Positions 17,001 through 25,990 of a stretch of DNA of 64,000 nt are shown here, piece by piece. Source of the DNA: Micromonospora saelicesensis (GTDB lineage: Bacteria; Actinomycetota; Actinomycetes; Mycobacteriales; Micromonosporaceae); NCBI RefSeq assembly GCF_900091575.1, contig NZ_FMCR01000002.1, positions 105,787 to 169,786 on the forward strand, given 5' to 3'. The notes beneath the pieces are model-generated. The model had not been told where the DNA came from, made no database searches, and was given only the letters and a program-made list of their open reading frames with translations. The position numbers and the translations under genes are program-made. Positions within the stretch are counted from its first letter, which is position 1; every line of letters begins with the position of its first letter.

Positions 17001-18755
17001 GTGTTCGTCGTCGCGACCGCCGGGCACGTCGACCACGGCAAGTCGACACTGGTCCGGGCGTTGACCGGGATGGAACCCGACCGGTGGGCCGAGGAACGCC
17101 GCCGGGGAATGACCATCGACCTGGGTTTCGCCTGGACGACGCTGCCGTCCGGCGGCACCGTCGCCTTCGTCGACGTACCCGGGCACGAGCGGTTCGTGCC
17201 GAACATGCTCGCCGGGGTCGGCCCGGTCCCGGCGGCGCTGATCGTGGTGGCCGCCGACGAGGGCTGGATGCCGCAGTCCGCCGAGCACCTGGCCGCGCTC
17301 GACGCGCTCGGCGTCGCGTACGGCCTGCTGGCGGTGACCCGCGCGGACCTCGCCGATCCGGGGCCGGCGACGGCCCGCGCCCGCGCCGAGATCGCCGAGA
17401 CCAGCCTCGGCGCGGTGCCGGCGGTGGCGGTCAGTGGCCTGACCGGTGCCGGCCTGCCGCAGCTGCGGGCGGCCCTGGACCGGCTCGCCGCCCAACTGCC
17501 CGCGCCGGTGGTGGACGACCCGGTCCGGCTGTGGGTGGACCGCAGCTTCACCGTGCGGGGCAGCGGCACCGTCGTCACCGGCACCCTCGGCGCCGGGCGG
17601 CTGCGCGTGGGCGACGAACTGGAGCTGGCCGGCGCCGACGAACCGGTCCGGGTCCGTGGCCTGCACTCTCTGGGCGAGGCCCGACCGGAGGCGGCAGCGG
17701 TCGCCCGGGTGGCGGTCAACCTGCGCGGTACGCCCCGCGACCGGCTCGGCCGGGGCGACGCGTTGCTCACCCCGGGCCGGTTTCACCACACCGACCTGGT
17801 CGACGTCCGGCTCGCCGGCGACCCGGCCGCGGACCTGCCGGCCACCCTCACCCTGCACGTCGGGTCGGCGGCGGTGCCGGTACGGGTGCGCCCGCTCGGC
17901 CCGGACACCGTCCGGCTGCGGCTGGCCCGCCCGCTGCCGTTGCTGGTGGGTGACCGGGCGCTGCTGCGCGACCCGGGCCGCCACCACGTCAGCGGCGGGG
18001 TGCGGGTGCTGGACGTGGCACCCCCACCGCTGGGCCGACGGGGTGCGGCCGCCGCCCGCGCCCAGGTCCTCGCCGAGTTGGACGGTCGACCCGACCTGGC
18101 GGGGGAGCTGCGCCGTCGCCGGCTGATCCGGGCCGGCGCGTTGATCCGGATGGGTGTGCCGGTGCACGCCGAGCCGGTGGCCGGTGACTGGCTGGCCGAC
18201 CCCGCCCACTGGCGGGGGCTCGGTGAGCAGCTGACCGAGGAGGTCGCCCGGCACGCGCGGGAACACCCGTTGGAGCCCGGGATGCCGGTCGACGCGCTGC
18301 GTCAGCGCCTCGCCCTGCCCGACCGGGTGCTGGTCGAGGCGCTGGTCCGGCCGCCGCTGCGGATCCACGCCGGTCGGGTCGGGGCGGCGAGCGCCAACGC
18401 GCTGCCCGAACCGGTGGCCCTGGCCGTGCAACGGGTCCGCGCCGAGTACGGTGACCGGCCGTTCCGCGCCCCCGAAGCGGACCGCCTCGTCGACCTCGGC
18501 CTGGGCCCGCGCGAGATCGGCGCCGCGGTGCGGGCCGGCGCCCTGCTGCGGCTGGCCGACAACGTGGTGCTGCTGCCCGACGCGCTCGACGACGCGGTCC
18601 GCGTGTTGGCCGGGTTGCCGCAGCCGTTCACCCTGTCGGCGGCCCGGCAGGCGTTGGACACCACCCGCCGGGTGGCGGTGCCGCTGCTGGAGCTGCTGGA
18701 CCGGCGGGGCGCGACCCGGCGGCTGCCCGACGACGCCCGCATCGTCGTCACCTGA
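17001..18755 (+). CDS. selB: Selenocysteine-specific elongation factor
   Basis: 584 residues from the GTG at 17001, which has GGGGAGGA 6-7 nt upstream; the GTG at 16995 overlapping the selA stop is a weaker alternative. The GTPase motifs are G1 AGHVDHGKST at the extreme N-terminus, G3 DVPGHE, and TRAD in place of the usual NKxD. EF-Tu-like beta domains follow. The C-terminal ~250 residues are winged-helix repeats that in SelB proteins bind the SECIS hairpin. SelB delivers Sec-tRNA(Sec) to the UGA of fdhA. It closes the selenocysteine cluster; selD is absent here. Confidence 0.96.
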   Translation: MFVVATAGHVDHGKSTLVRALTGMEPDRWAEERRRGMTIDLGFAWTTLPSGGTVAFVDVPGHERFVPNMLAGVGPVPAALIVVAADEGWMPQSAEHLAALDALGVAYGLLAVTRADLADPGPATARARAEIAETSLGAVPAVAVSGLTGAGLPQLRAALDRLAAQLPAPVVDDPVRLWVDRSFTVRGSGTVVTGTLGAGRLRVGDELELAGADEPVRVRGLHSLGEARPEAAAVARVAVNLRGTPRDRLGRGDALLTPGRFHHTDLVDVRLAGDPAADLPATLTLHVGSAAVPVRVRPLGPDTVRLRLARPLPLLVGDRALLRDPGRHHVSGGVRVLDVAPPPLGRRGAAAARAQVLAELDGRPDLAGELRRRRLIRAGALIRMGVPVHAEPVAGDWLADPAHWRGLGEQLTEEVARHAREHPLEPGMPVDALRQRLALPDRVLVEALVRPPLRIHAGRVGAASANALPEPVALAVQRVRAEYGDRPFRAPEADRLVDLGLGPREIGAAVRAGALLRLADNVVLLPDALDDAVRVLAGLPQPFTLSAARQALDTTRRVAVPLLELLDRRGATRRLPDDARIVVT

Positions 18756-18784
18756 GGGCGTGGCGCGCGCCGGGTCAACCGCTG

Positions 18785-19825
18785 TCAGTCCAGGTCGGAC
18801 ATGTCGAGCACGAAGCGGTAGCGGACGTCATTTCGCCGGAGGCGGTCGAGTGCCGTCTCCACCTGCGCCGACGGGAGCACCTCGACGTCGGCGGCGATGC
18901 CGTTGTCGGCGCAGAACTGGAGCATCTCGGCTGTCGAGCGGCGGCCTCCGCTGCCGGCGGAGCTGAGCTTCTTGCGGCCGACAAGGAGGTCCATCGCCTC
19001 GACGGTGACCGGGCCCAGGTATCCGAGCAGGCTGAGGGTGCCGTCCATCGCCACCACCTTCAGGTACGGGGCGAGGTCGTGCGAAGCGGAGATGGTGTCG
19101 ATGACGACGTCGAAGGTGTCGCGTGTCGCTGCCATCTGGCGGGTGTCGGTGGAGTCCAGGAGATCGTGTGCGCCGAGCCGGAGGGCATCGTCGCGCTTCT
19201 CCTGGGTGCGGCTGATGACGGTCGTGGTGGCGCCGAGTGCCACGGCCAGCTTGACCGCGAGGTGACCCAGGCCGCCGAGCCCGGCCACGGCGACGCGACT
19301 GCCGGGGCCCACACCGAGGGCGCGCAGCGGTTCCCAGACGGTGACGCCGGCGCACATCAGCGGGGCGGCCGCGGCCGGGTCGAGGCCGGCGGGCAGCAGG
19401 TATGCGAAGCGGTCCCGCACGACGTACTCGCGGGAGAAGGCGCCCAAGGTGGTCGACCCGTCCTGCCGGTCGGTGCCGCCGTAGGTGAGAGTCGGGAAGG
19501 AGTGGCAGAAGTTCTCCTGTCCTGCTCGACACATGGCACAGGTGCCGCAGGAGTCCACGATATTGCCCACCGCGACGCGGTCGCCGACCGAGAAGGCAGT
19601 CACCTCGGCCCCGGTCCCGGTCACCACACCAGTGAATTCGTGACCGGGCACCAGAGGCGCCTTCGCATGCTGGTCATGGTCGCGCAGGGAGTGCAGGTCG
19701 GTGTGGCACACGCCGCAGTAGTCGACTCGCACCGCCAGATCGTCTGAGCGCAGGTCACGGCGTTCCAGCGACATACGCCGCAGCGCCGTCGGGCCGCTCG
19801 CCCGCCATCCGATGGTCGTTCGCAT
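18785..19825 (-). CDS. Zinc-dependent alcohol dehydrogenase (MDR family)
   Basis: 346 residues from the ATG at 19825 (AAGGA upstream). Catalytic-zinc ligands are in CGVCHTDLHS and GHEFTGVV; the structural-zinc cysteines are in CGTCAMCRAGQENFC; the NAD(P) motif is GLGGLGHLAVK near residue 180. The pattern fits the YahK/cinnamyl-alcohol-dehydrogenase-like group, which reduces aldehydes with NADPH. It is transcribed divergently from a TetR gene, and a dyad lies just upstream of its start, so it is probably the regulator's target. Confidence 0.92.
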   Translation of the reverse strand: MRTTIGWRASGPTALRRMSLERRDLRSDDLAVRVDYCGVCHTDLHSLRDHDQHAKAPLVPGHEFTGVVTGTGAEVTAFSVGDRVAVGNIVDSCGTCAMCRAGQENFCHSFPTLTYGGTDRQDGSTTLGAFSREYVVRDRFAYLLPAGLDPAAAAPLMCAGVTVWEPLRALGVGPGSRVAVAGLGGLGHLAVKLAVALGATTTVISRTQEKRDDALRLGAHDLLDSTDTRQMAATRDTFDVVIDTISASHDLAPYLKVVAMDGTLSLLGYLGPVTVEAMDLLVGRKKLSSAGSGGRRSTAEMLQFCADNGIAADVEVLPSAQVETALDRLRRNDVRYRFVLDMSDLD

Positions 19826-19839
19826 ACACACATCCTTAA

Positions 19840-19857
19840 ACAGACTGTTCGGTCTGT
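19840..19857. promoter_or_regulatory. Probable TetR operator
   Basis: The dyad ACAGAC-TGTTCG-GTCTGT lies 15 bp upstream of the dehydrogenase start in the divergent intergenic region. A second related sequence, CAACTGTTCTGTTG, lies near 19891-19904 by the regulator promoter. Both share ACTGTTC, consistent with autoregulation and control of both genes by one repressor. Confidence 0.6.
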
Positions 19858-19917
19858 CGACCGTAGCCCTGGTCGCGGAGGGAAGCAAACCAACTGTTCT
19901 GTTGCTAGAGTGGCGGC

Positions 19918-20526
19918 ATGCCGGAGCAGCCCCTGACCTCGCGCGGCACCGCGACCTACCAGCGCATCCTGGACGCCGCCACCGAGGAGTTCGCCCAGCA
20001 CGGCATCGCCGGAGCGCGCATCGAACGCATCGTGACGGCGGCGCGCACCAACAAGGCGCAGCTCTACGGCTACTTCGGCGACAAGGAACGGCTCTTCGAC
20101 GCGATCTTCCTCAGCTCACTGGAGCGCATCACGAACGTGGTGCCGATCGACGCTGACGATCTTGCCGACTGGGCCGTTCGCCTCTACGACGAATACCTGC
20201 GCCGCCCCGACCTCATCCGCCTCGCGACCTGGACGCGACTGGAGCGCCGGCCCGCCGGGCACCTAGTCGAGACCCACCAGCACTACGACGATCGCAAGCT
20301 GACGGCCATCGCCGAGGCGCAGGCCGCCGGGCGGGTACGTGCGGGCGACCCGTTCGACCTCATGGCTCTGGTCATCGCCATGTCCATGGCCTGGTCGCCG
20401 GTCAGCAACGTCTACGCGGCCAGCAACCAGGAACCCGACGACGTTCATGATCAACGCCGCGCCCTGCTGCGCGACTGCGTTCGGCGAGCCACTGTGCCGT
20501 CGGACAAGGATCAACCGGACCGTTGA
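19918..20526 (+). CDS. TetR family regulator
   Basis: 202 residues. The N-terminal TetR helix-turn-helix is clear: RILDAATEEFAQHGIAGARI followed by ARTNKAQLYGYFGDKERLFDAIF. The ligand-binding domain is not assignable. TAGAGT at 19906-19911 lies 6 nt before the ATG without a Shine-Dalgarno, so the mRNA is probably leaderless. It most likely represses the divergent alcohol dehydrogenase and itself, through the dyads between the two genes. Confidence 0.92.
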   Translation: MPEQPLTSRGTATYQRILDAATEEFAQHGIAGARIERIVTAARTNKAQLYGYFGDKERLFDAIFLSSLERITNVVPIDADDLADWAVRLYDEYLRRPDLIRLATWTRLERRPAGHLVETHQHYDDRKLTAIAEAQAAGRVRAGDPFDLMALVIAMSMAWSPVSNVYAASNQEPDDVHDQRRALLRDCVRRATVPSDKDQPDR

Positions 20527-20596
20527 CCACCGCACGGCCGTCAGTCGCGCCCGATCCGGGGCTGACAACAGTGCGCCGAGGTGCGACGGTGAGCTG

Positions 20597-21337
20597 ATGG
20601 TCGAGGCGATCCCCACCCGGTCACGGGCCTCCCGCCGCCGGCGGCGTGCGGTCGTCCCGGTGGTGCTGCGCTGGGCGCTGCCGGTGCTGTGGGTGCTGTG
20701 GGCGTCCCTCGCGTGGTGGGTCGAGCCGCGCGAGTCCACCGAGGCGCAGCTCGACCGGGATCTCGCGGCTGGCCAGGTGGTGGCCTTCCAGCGGTCGTCC
20801 GGCTGGGCCGACGACGGCGCGTACTGGGGGAGCCGGCCTCGGCCGCAGTATGCGACGAACGGCGGGATGCTCGCCTGGACCGTGCCGAACGGCCAGATCC
20901 GGTACGCCTTCGTCGACCCGCCCGCCTCGGCTTCGTACCCGGGCGAGCCGGACCTGTCGGCGAACGCCGGGCTGGACGGGCGGCTCGCTGCCGTGGCCGG
21001 TCCCGGGTGGGTCGGCGGCGACCTCGCGCACCGGATCGCGGGCACCGCCGGTCTGCTCGCCGGTGTGCTGACCGTGCTCTGGCTGGGTCGCTTGATCGCT
21101 GGCGCGCCGCCGCTGGCCGGCACCCGGTGGTTCTGGTTCTGGGTCGGGCTCCTGCCGTTCGGGGTGGGTGTGCTGGCCTGGACCTACCGGGAGCTGTGGA
21201 GACCACCGCCGGCGCCGGTGCCCGGCCGTGGCTCGGGGTGGCGTGGGTTCGGCTGGCTGATCCTCGCCGCAGTCGGCATCAGCCTCCTGGTGTCCGTTGC
21301 CCGCATCGTGGTCGGGACAACTGTGGTGCCGGGCTGA
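20597..21337 (+). CDS. Membrane protein of unknown function
   Basis: 246 residues from the ATG at 20597. A basic N-terminus (RSRASRRRRRAV) is followed by a first hydrophobic helix, then an external-looking segment of about 110 residues, and three more hydrophobic segments (starting near IAGTAGLLAGVLTVLWLG, WFWFWVGLLPFGVGVLAW and FGWLILAAVGISLLVS). I do not recognise a family. It stands alone after the TetR gene with a 70-bp gap. Confidence 0.7.
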   Translation: MVEAIPTRSRASRRRRRAVVPVVLRWALPVLWVLWASLAWWVEPRESTEAQLDRDLAAGQVVAFQRSSGWADDGAYWGSRPRPQYATNGGMLAWTVPNGQIRYAFVDPPASASYPGEPDLSANAGLDGRLAAVAGPGWVGGDLAHRIAGTAGLLAGVLTVLWLGRLIAGAPPLAGTRWFWFWVGLLPFGVGVLAWTYRELWRPPPAPVPGRGSGWRGFGWLILAAVGISLLVSVARIVVGTTVVPG

Positions 21338-21395
21338 GCCGGCGATGCCGGGCCAACCGGCCCCGAGGTCGGCGACGGTCACCTACGGTGACGCC

Positions 21396-21593
21396 ATGGA
21401 CCCTTCGGCGGTCTGGCGGGACCGGCAGCACCGGTGGCGGATCGAGGCGTACCGCGCGCCGGACCTGCGCTTCGCCATCTACGCCACCAACGGCCCCACC
21501 GAGTCGGTGCCGCTGTGGCTGTTCGGGATGTCGGCGCTGGCCCGGTGGCTGATGACCCACGCCATCTCGCTGGACGACCTGGAGGTCGACTGA
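21396..21593 (+). CDS. Small hypothetical protein
   Basis: 65 residues from the ATG at 21396. TACGGT (21384-21389) lies 6 nt before the start with no ribosome site, so translation is probably leaderless. The sequence starts MDPSAVWRDRQHRWRIEAYR and contains a central hydrophobic stretch (VPLWLFGMSALARWLM) that is more likely a buried helix than a membrane span. No family recognised. Confidence 0.6.
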   Translation: MDPSAVWRDRQHRWRIEAYRAPDLRFAIYATNGPTESVPLWLFGMSALARWLMTHAISLDDLEVD

Positions 21594-21672
21594 GCGGGGC
21601 GCGGTCGCAAACCGGGCCCGCGCCGCGCCCCGCTGCGGTTGAGTGACCTCAGGCGGCGGACGGGGGTACTCG

Positions 21673-22950
21673 ATGGGCGGTCAGCTCGGGCAGTTGGCGT
21701 TGGTGGCCGTGCTGGTGCTGGTCAACGCCGCGCTCTCCGGTAGCGAGATGGCGCTGGTGACCCTGCGGGAGGGGCAGTTGCGGCGGCTGGGCCGGCGCAG
21801 CCGCGCCGGCGACCGGTTGGTGCAGCTGTCGCGCGACCCGAACCGCTACCTGGCCACGATCCAGCTCGGCATCACCCTGGCGGGGTTCCTGGCCTCGGCG
21901 GCGGCCGCGGTGTCGTTGGCCGGTCCGCTGGTCGGGCCGTTGGGTTTCCTCGGCGGGGCGGCGCGTCCCGCCGCGGTGCTGCTGGTGACCGTGCTGCTGA
22001 CGTTCGTCACGCTGGTGCTCGGGGAGTTGGCCCCGAAGCGGCTGGCCATGCAGCGGGCCGAGCGGTGGGCGCTGCTGAGCGCCGGCCCGCTGGATCTGCT
22101 GGCCCGGGTGTCCCGGCCGGCGGTGTGGCTGCTCAGCCGGGCCACCGACGCGGTCGTGCGACTCGCCGGTGGCGACCCGCGGGCCAACCGGGAGGAGATG
22201 ACCGAGGAGGAGCTGCGGGAGATGCTGGCCAGCCAGCGCGGCCTGTCGGCCCAGCAGCGGGAGATCCTGACCGGCGCGTTCGACATCGCCGGCCGGACGC
22301 TGCGGGAGATCCTGGTGGCCCGGCGGGAGGTGACGACGCTGCCCGCCGGTCTGGCCGCCGACGAGGGGGTCCGGCGGCTCGCCGCCGCCGGGCGGTCCCG
22401 CGCTCCCGTCACCGGCCCCGGCGGCCTGGACGAGGTGCTCGGGGTGGTGCACATCCGCGACCTGGTGCGGGCCGGCGCCGCCCCGGTGGGGGAGCAGGTC
22501 CGGGAGCCGCTGCTGCTGCCGGTGACCCTGCCGGTCGCCGACGCGATGCGTCAGCTGCGGCAGGAGCATCAGCAACTGGCCCTGGTGGTCGACGAGCACG
22601 GGGGCATCGACGGCATGATCACGATGGAGGACCTGCTGGCCGAGGTGGTCGGCGAGTTGTACGACGAGACCGACCGTGACGTGCGCGGGGTCGTCCGGGA
22701 ACCGGACGGGTCGCTGCTGGTCCCCGGCGACTTCCCGCTGCACGACCTGCCCGACCTGGGGGTGCGGCTGAGCTTTCCGTTGTCCCGGGACTACACGACG
22801 GTGGCCGGTCTGGTGCTGGCCCGACTGCGGCACCTGCCGGACTCCCCGGGTGAGACGGTGCGGCTGCCCGGGCTGACCCTGCAGGTGGTGGAGGTCGCCG
22901 ACCGGGCGGTGCGCCGGGTGCGGCTCTGCGGGTTCGTCACCGAGCGCTGA
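21673..22950 (+). CDS. CNNM/HlyC-CorC family transporter-like protein
   Basis: 425 residues from the ATG at 21673 (GGGGG upstream). The order is an N-terminal CNNM (DUF21) membrane domain with about four helices and the NAALSGSEMALVTL signature, a paired CBS module (about 200-325, with GIDGMITMEDLLAEVVGE), and a C-terminal CorC/HlyC domain (about 340-425). The family is tied to magnesium or cobalt efflux and ion homeostasis. The first CBS motif is shortened, as in many actinobacterial members. Confidence 0.92.
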   Translation: MGGQLGQLALVAVLVLVNAALSGSEMALVTLREGQLRRLGRRSRAGDRLVQLSRDPNRYLATIQLGITLAGFLASAAAAVSLAGPLVGPLGFLGGAARPAAVLLVTVLLTFVTLVLGELAPKRLAMQRAERWALLSAGPLDLLARVSRPAVWLLSRATDAVVRLAGGDPRANREEMTEEELREMLASQRGLSAQQREILTGAFDIAGRTLREILVARREVTTLPAGLAADEGVRRLAAAGRSRAPVTGPGGLDEVLGVVHIRDLVRAGAAPVGEQVREPLLLPVTLPVADAMRQLRQEHQQLALVVDEHGGIDGMITMEDLLAEVVGELYDETDRDVRGVVREPDGSLLVPGDFPLHDLPDLGVRLSFPLSRDYTTVAGLVLARLRHLPDSPGETVRLPGLTLQVVEVADRAVRRVRLCGFVTER

Positions 22951-23023
22951 GGGCTCACCCAGAAGGCTGACAAAAGGTCCAAATCGCCACAGCGGGGAAC
23001 GCGGTCCGCCTACGGTGCCAGAC

Positions 23024-23209
23024 GTGAAGGACCGAGGGTTGCGTACGTTCGTCACGGTGCTGGCCGGCCTCGCGGTGATCTACTTCGGCAGCGCCGGCCG
23101 CAGCCCCGAGGAGGGCCGTGGCATCTCCGGCGGGGTGGTGGTCCTGGCGTTGCTCGCCGCGCTACTGGTGTGGCACCTGACCCGCCCGGGGGACAAGACG
23201 GTCAAGTGA
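23024..23209 (+). CDS. Small two-helix membrane protein
   Basis: 61 residues if started at the GTG at 23024, which lies 7 nt after TACGGT (23011-23016), a leaderless arrangement; a GTG at 23015 in the same frame would add three residues. Two hydrophobic helices (TFVTVLAGLAVIYFGSAG and GGVVVLALLAALLVWHL) flank a short charged loop. Function unknown. Confidence 0.6.
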   Translation: MKDRGLRTFVTVLAGLAVIYFGSAGRSPEEGRGISGGVVVLALLAALLVWHLTRPGDKTVK

Positions 23210-23214
23210 GCGCC

Positions 23215-23865
23215 TCAGCGGGCGGCGACGCGGGTGACCTCACCGGCGGACTCCTCACCCAGCGCCACCCGTACCAGCGCTGACGCGAGCCGGCCGAAGT
23301 CCGGTTCGTCGACGAGACCGGCGAGCCGGTCCGGGGATCCCGGCAGGCCGAGCCGCTTCGCCCCGGCCAGGGCCCGACGGTCGGCGTACGGGCGCACGTC
23401 CGACCAGACCGTCTGCGCCTCGCGAAGGTAGATGTCCGCGCCGGTGGGGCCGATGCCGGGGAACTCGGTGAGCCGCCGCCGCAGCCCGGCCGGGTCGCCC
23501 TGGGCCTCCCGGTGCAGGCGTCGCAGGTCACCGTGCCAACGGTCCAGGCACAGCCGGGCGCCGGTGCCGAGCATGGTGGCGGTCCGCTCGTCGTAGCGGC
23601 GGTAGTGGCCCCGGCCCAGCGCGTCGACGCGTTCCTGCCAACTGGCCGCCTCCATGGCCTGTGGGGTGCGGTAGCCGGCGGCGAACAGCTCCCGCGCGGC
23701 GTCCACCGCCACGCACGCGCGGATCCGGGTGCTCAGCAGCGTGGTCAGCACCAGCAGCTGATACAGCGGCCCGGGCCGGTCGGAGAGCCGGATACCGGCC
23801 TCCTCCGCGTACGTGCGGCCACGCCGGTCGAGCAGCACCCGCACCACACTTCGATCATTGCCCAC
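23215..23865 (-). CDS. HhH-GPD (endonuclease III-like) protein
   Basis: 216 residues from a GTG at 23865. The helix-hairpin-helix is visible as LTEFPGIGPTGADIY near residues 135-150. It is preceded by an endonuclease-III-like helical domain (LYQLLVLTTLLSTRIRACVA). The iron-sulfur cysteines of endonuclease III are missing at the C-terminus, and the catalytic Lys position after the hairpin is not obvious, so glycosylase activity is uncertain. It is convergent with the two-helix membrane protein. Confidence 0.8.
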   Translation of the reverse strand: MGNDRSVVRVLLDRRGRTYAEEAGIRLSDRPGPLYQLLVLTTLLSTRIRACVAVDAARELFAAGYRTPQAMEAASWQERVDALGRGHYRRYDERTATMLGTGARLCLDRWHGDLRRLHREAQGDPAGLRRRLTEFPGIGPTGADIYLREAQTVWSDVRPYADRRALAGAKRLGLPGSPDRLAGLVDEPDFGRLASALVRVALGEESAGEVTRVAAR

Positions 23866-23999
23866 CCCGTCGGGTTACCCACTTGAGGATCCGCTAGCCG
23901 TCGCACCGCTGACCCCGGCCGGAATGCCACCGGGGCGGGCGGGTATGCCGAGGCGTGGAGGCGGTCGATGCCGCCTCCGTACCCGGAAGGGAGACACCG

Positions 24000-24203
24000 G
24001 TGGTCAATCCGCAGCAGGAAGAGTTCCGGCGCAACGCCAAGGGCGCCACCAGCCAGGACAGCAAGGGACCCAAGCCGACGGGGCACCCGCTCAACCGTGG
24101 CTCGTCTCGGGGCGACGAGGGTCGACCGGTGCCCAAGGGGCAGGTGTCGCCGTACGGCCCGGCCGGTGAGCCCGTGGCCGAGGACGACAGCGACACTCGC
24201 TGA
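24000..24203 (+). CDS. Small hydrophilic protein
   Basis: 67 residues from a GTG at 24000, with GGGAG 7 nt upstream. Gly/Lys/Ser-rich and strongly hydrophilic (NPQQEEFRRNAKGATSQDSK), with no hydrophobic segment, probably disordered. No family recognised. It is convergent with the next gene, with an 8-bp gap. Confidence 0.55.
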   Translation: MVNPQQEEFRRNAKGATSQDSKGPKPTGHPLNRGSSRGDEGRPVPKGQVSPYGPAGEPVAEDDSDTR

Positions 24204-24211
24204 CCGATGAG

Positions 24212-24688
24212 CTAGCGACCGCGGGCTGGCGGCCGCCGCAACCTGTTCCAGGTGGCGGCGGCCGCCAGCCCGTACGCGAGGTGCGGGATGATGTCGGAGA
24301 TCCAGTCGGAGCGCCGCCACGTACGCGGGTCGCTGATCCCGAGCACCGTGATCGACCCGTCGGTCATGGTCATCACGCCCGCGCCGAGCAGACCGGTGGC
24401 CATCGGCAACGGCTGACGTCGACCACCGGCGTAGAGCGCGAACCCGACGCCCGCGGCGACGCCCAGCCCGTAACCGATCAGAGGCCCGAGGCCCGAGCGG
24501 CGGTTGGCCGCCCGGGCCCCGTTCCCCAGGTCCACGTGCGCGATCCCGGCCAGCCGGTCGACGGTCTCCTGGGGGACGTCACTCTCCGGCCGTCCCCGTA
24601 GCGCCATGTCGAGGTAGCTGACCACGTTCAGCGCGGTGCTGCCGACGGCGCCCGCGATCGCGCCGTCGGCAACGTCGACCCTCCTCAC
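24212..24688 (-). CDS. Membrane protein of unknown function
   Basis: 158 residues from a GTG at 24688 overlapping the preceding stop as GTGA. Glycine-zipper-like hydrophobic segments (GAIAGAVGSTALNVVSYLDM, LIGYGLGVAAGVGFALYAGG, LPMATGLLGAGVMTM, LAYGLAAAATW) suggest three to four membrane helices. It is translationally coupled to the small basic protein upstream. No function assigned. Confidence 0.65.
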   Translation of the reverse strand: MRRVDVADGAIAGAVGSTALNVVSYLDMALRGRPESDVPQETVDRLAGIAHVDLGNGARAANRRSGLGPLIGYGLGVAAGVGFALYAGGRRQPLPMATGLLGAGVMTMTDGSITVLGISDPRTWRRSDWISDIIPHLAYGLAAAATWNRLRRPPARGR

Positions 24689-24897
24689 TTCGGGTCGCCC
24701 GGTTCACGCTCGCTCTTCGGGCCGTACGTCCGCTCACCGCGCACCACGCCCCGTTGACCGCGATCCTCCTGGAGGATCCGGTTCGCGACCTGGTTGGCCT
24801 TGCCGTCGGGTACTCGGCGCCCGGAGTCGTCGATCGCGTTGCGCAACCGCGCGCGCTGCTTGTCGTACGCGTTACTGCCCGGCCGTGGTCCTGGCAT
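24685..24897 (-). CDS. Small basic hydrophilic protein
   Basis: 70 residues from the ATG at 24897, which has AAGGAGG 5 nt upstream (better than the in-frame start at 24924). Arg/Lys/Asp-rich: NAYDKQRARLRNAIDDSGRR, then ANQVANRILQEDRG and an acidic-basic tail. It resembles small actinobacterial proteins of unknown role and is coupled to the downstream membrane protein gene. Confidence 0.65.
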   Translation of the reverse strand: MPGPRPGSNAYDKQRARLRNAIDDSGRRVPDGKANQVANRILQEDRGQRGVVRGERTYGPKSEREPGDPK

Positions 24898-24996
24898 CTG
24901 TGCCTCCTTCGTCGGTCTGGGCACCTGGTGCTGCCCACCGTCCGCTGGGCGTACCGCGGCCGTCTACCCGTCTGGTGGCGGACCAACCCCGGCGCG

Positions 24997-25878
24997 CTAA
25001 CTGGGTGCGCGGGCCACGACCACCGGGCACTGCGCGTGGTGCAGCATCGACTGGCTCACCGACCCCAGCAGCAACCCGGTCACCTCGCCGCGCCCCCGCC
25101 CGCCGACGACCGCCAGTTGGGCGGAGCGGGACGCCTCGGCGAGCACGGTGCCGGGTCGGCCGTGCACCACCTGGCAGGTCAACCGCAGACCCCGGTGGTC
25201 CTCGGTGAGCCCGGTCAGCCACCCGGCGAGCATCCGCTCCTGCTCGCCGCGCAGCTTCGCCTCGTCGTACACCAGGGGTTGCATGTCGCCCGGACCGCTG
25301 CTGCCGGGGTGCCGGTAGGCGTGCACCGCCACCAGCGGCACGCCGAGCGACACGGCGGTCTCGGCGGCGAAGTCCGCCGCTCGCCGGGAGGCGTCCGAGC
25401 CGTCGACCGCGACCAGGACCGGCTCGTCGGGTCGTTGCGTGCCGCGCGCGACCAGCACCGGGCAGTCGGCGTACGCGGCGACCTGCACCGCGACCGAGCC
25501 GACCAGCAGCGCGGAGAAGCCACCCAGCCCGCGGTCGCCGAGCACGATGAGCGCGGCGGTGGGGGACTCGCCCACCAGCACCGCGGCGGCCTCACCGTCG
25601 ATGATCTCGCCGGAGATCGACAACCCGGGCACTGTCGCCTCGGCCTCGCGCACCGCGGCCTCGACCAGCTCCTCGGCGCGGTGGCGCAGCCCACCGTCGG
25701 GCGGTGCGCCCGGGGCGGGGGAGACCGGTACGTGCAGCAGCGGCCAGATGAAGCCGTGCACGACCCGCAGCGGTCGGTGCCGGCGCGCGGCCTCGGTGGC
25801 GGCGAGGCGCACGGCGCGTAGCGCCGACTCCGAGCCGTCGACGCCGGCCACCACCGCCGCGTTGTTCGCCGAGTTCAC
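24997..25878 (-). CDS. Universal stress protein, tandem Usp domains
   Basis: 293 residues from a GTG at 25878 with GGAGG 6 nt upstream. Two Usp domains (about 8-145 and 150-290). Each ends in an ATP-binding loop of the G-2x-G-9x-G(S) type: GDRGLGGFSALLVGS in the first and GGRGRGEVTGLLLGS in the second. Tandem, ATP-binding Usp proteins in actinobacteria are induced by hypoxia or stress; here that is inference. It is divergent from the methyltransferase gene. Confidence 0.93.
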   Translation of the reverse strand: MNSANNAAVVAGVDGSESALRAVRLAATEAARRHRPLRVVHGFIWPLLHVPVSPAPGAPPDGGLRHRAEELVEAAVREAEATVPGLSISGEIIDGEAAAVLVGESPTAALIVLGDRGLGGFSALLVGSVAVQVAAYADCPVLVARGTQRPDEPVLVAVDGSDASRRAADFAAETAVSLGVPLVAVHAYRHPGSSGPGDMQPLVYDEAKLRGEQERMLAGWLTGLTEDHRGLRLTCQVVHGRPGTVLAEASRSAQLAVVGGRGRGEVTGLLLGSVSQSMLHHAQCPVVVARAPS

Positions 25879-25990
25879 CGCTCACCTCCGCTCGCGGCCA
25901 GTATCGCGGGCCCGGACGCCCTCGCGCCGCGATACCGCTGAGCGCGTCCCGGTCGGTACGCTGGCGACGACCGGGGAGGGAGCGCCGCCG

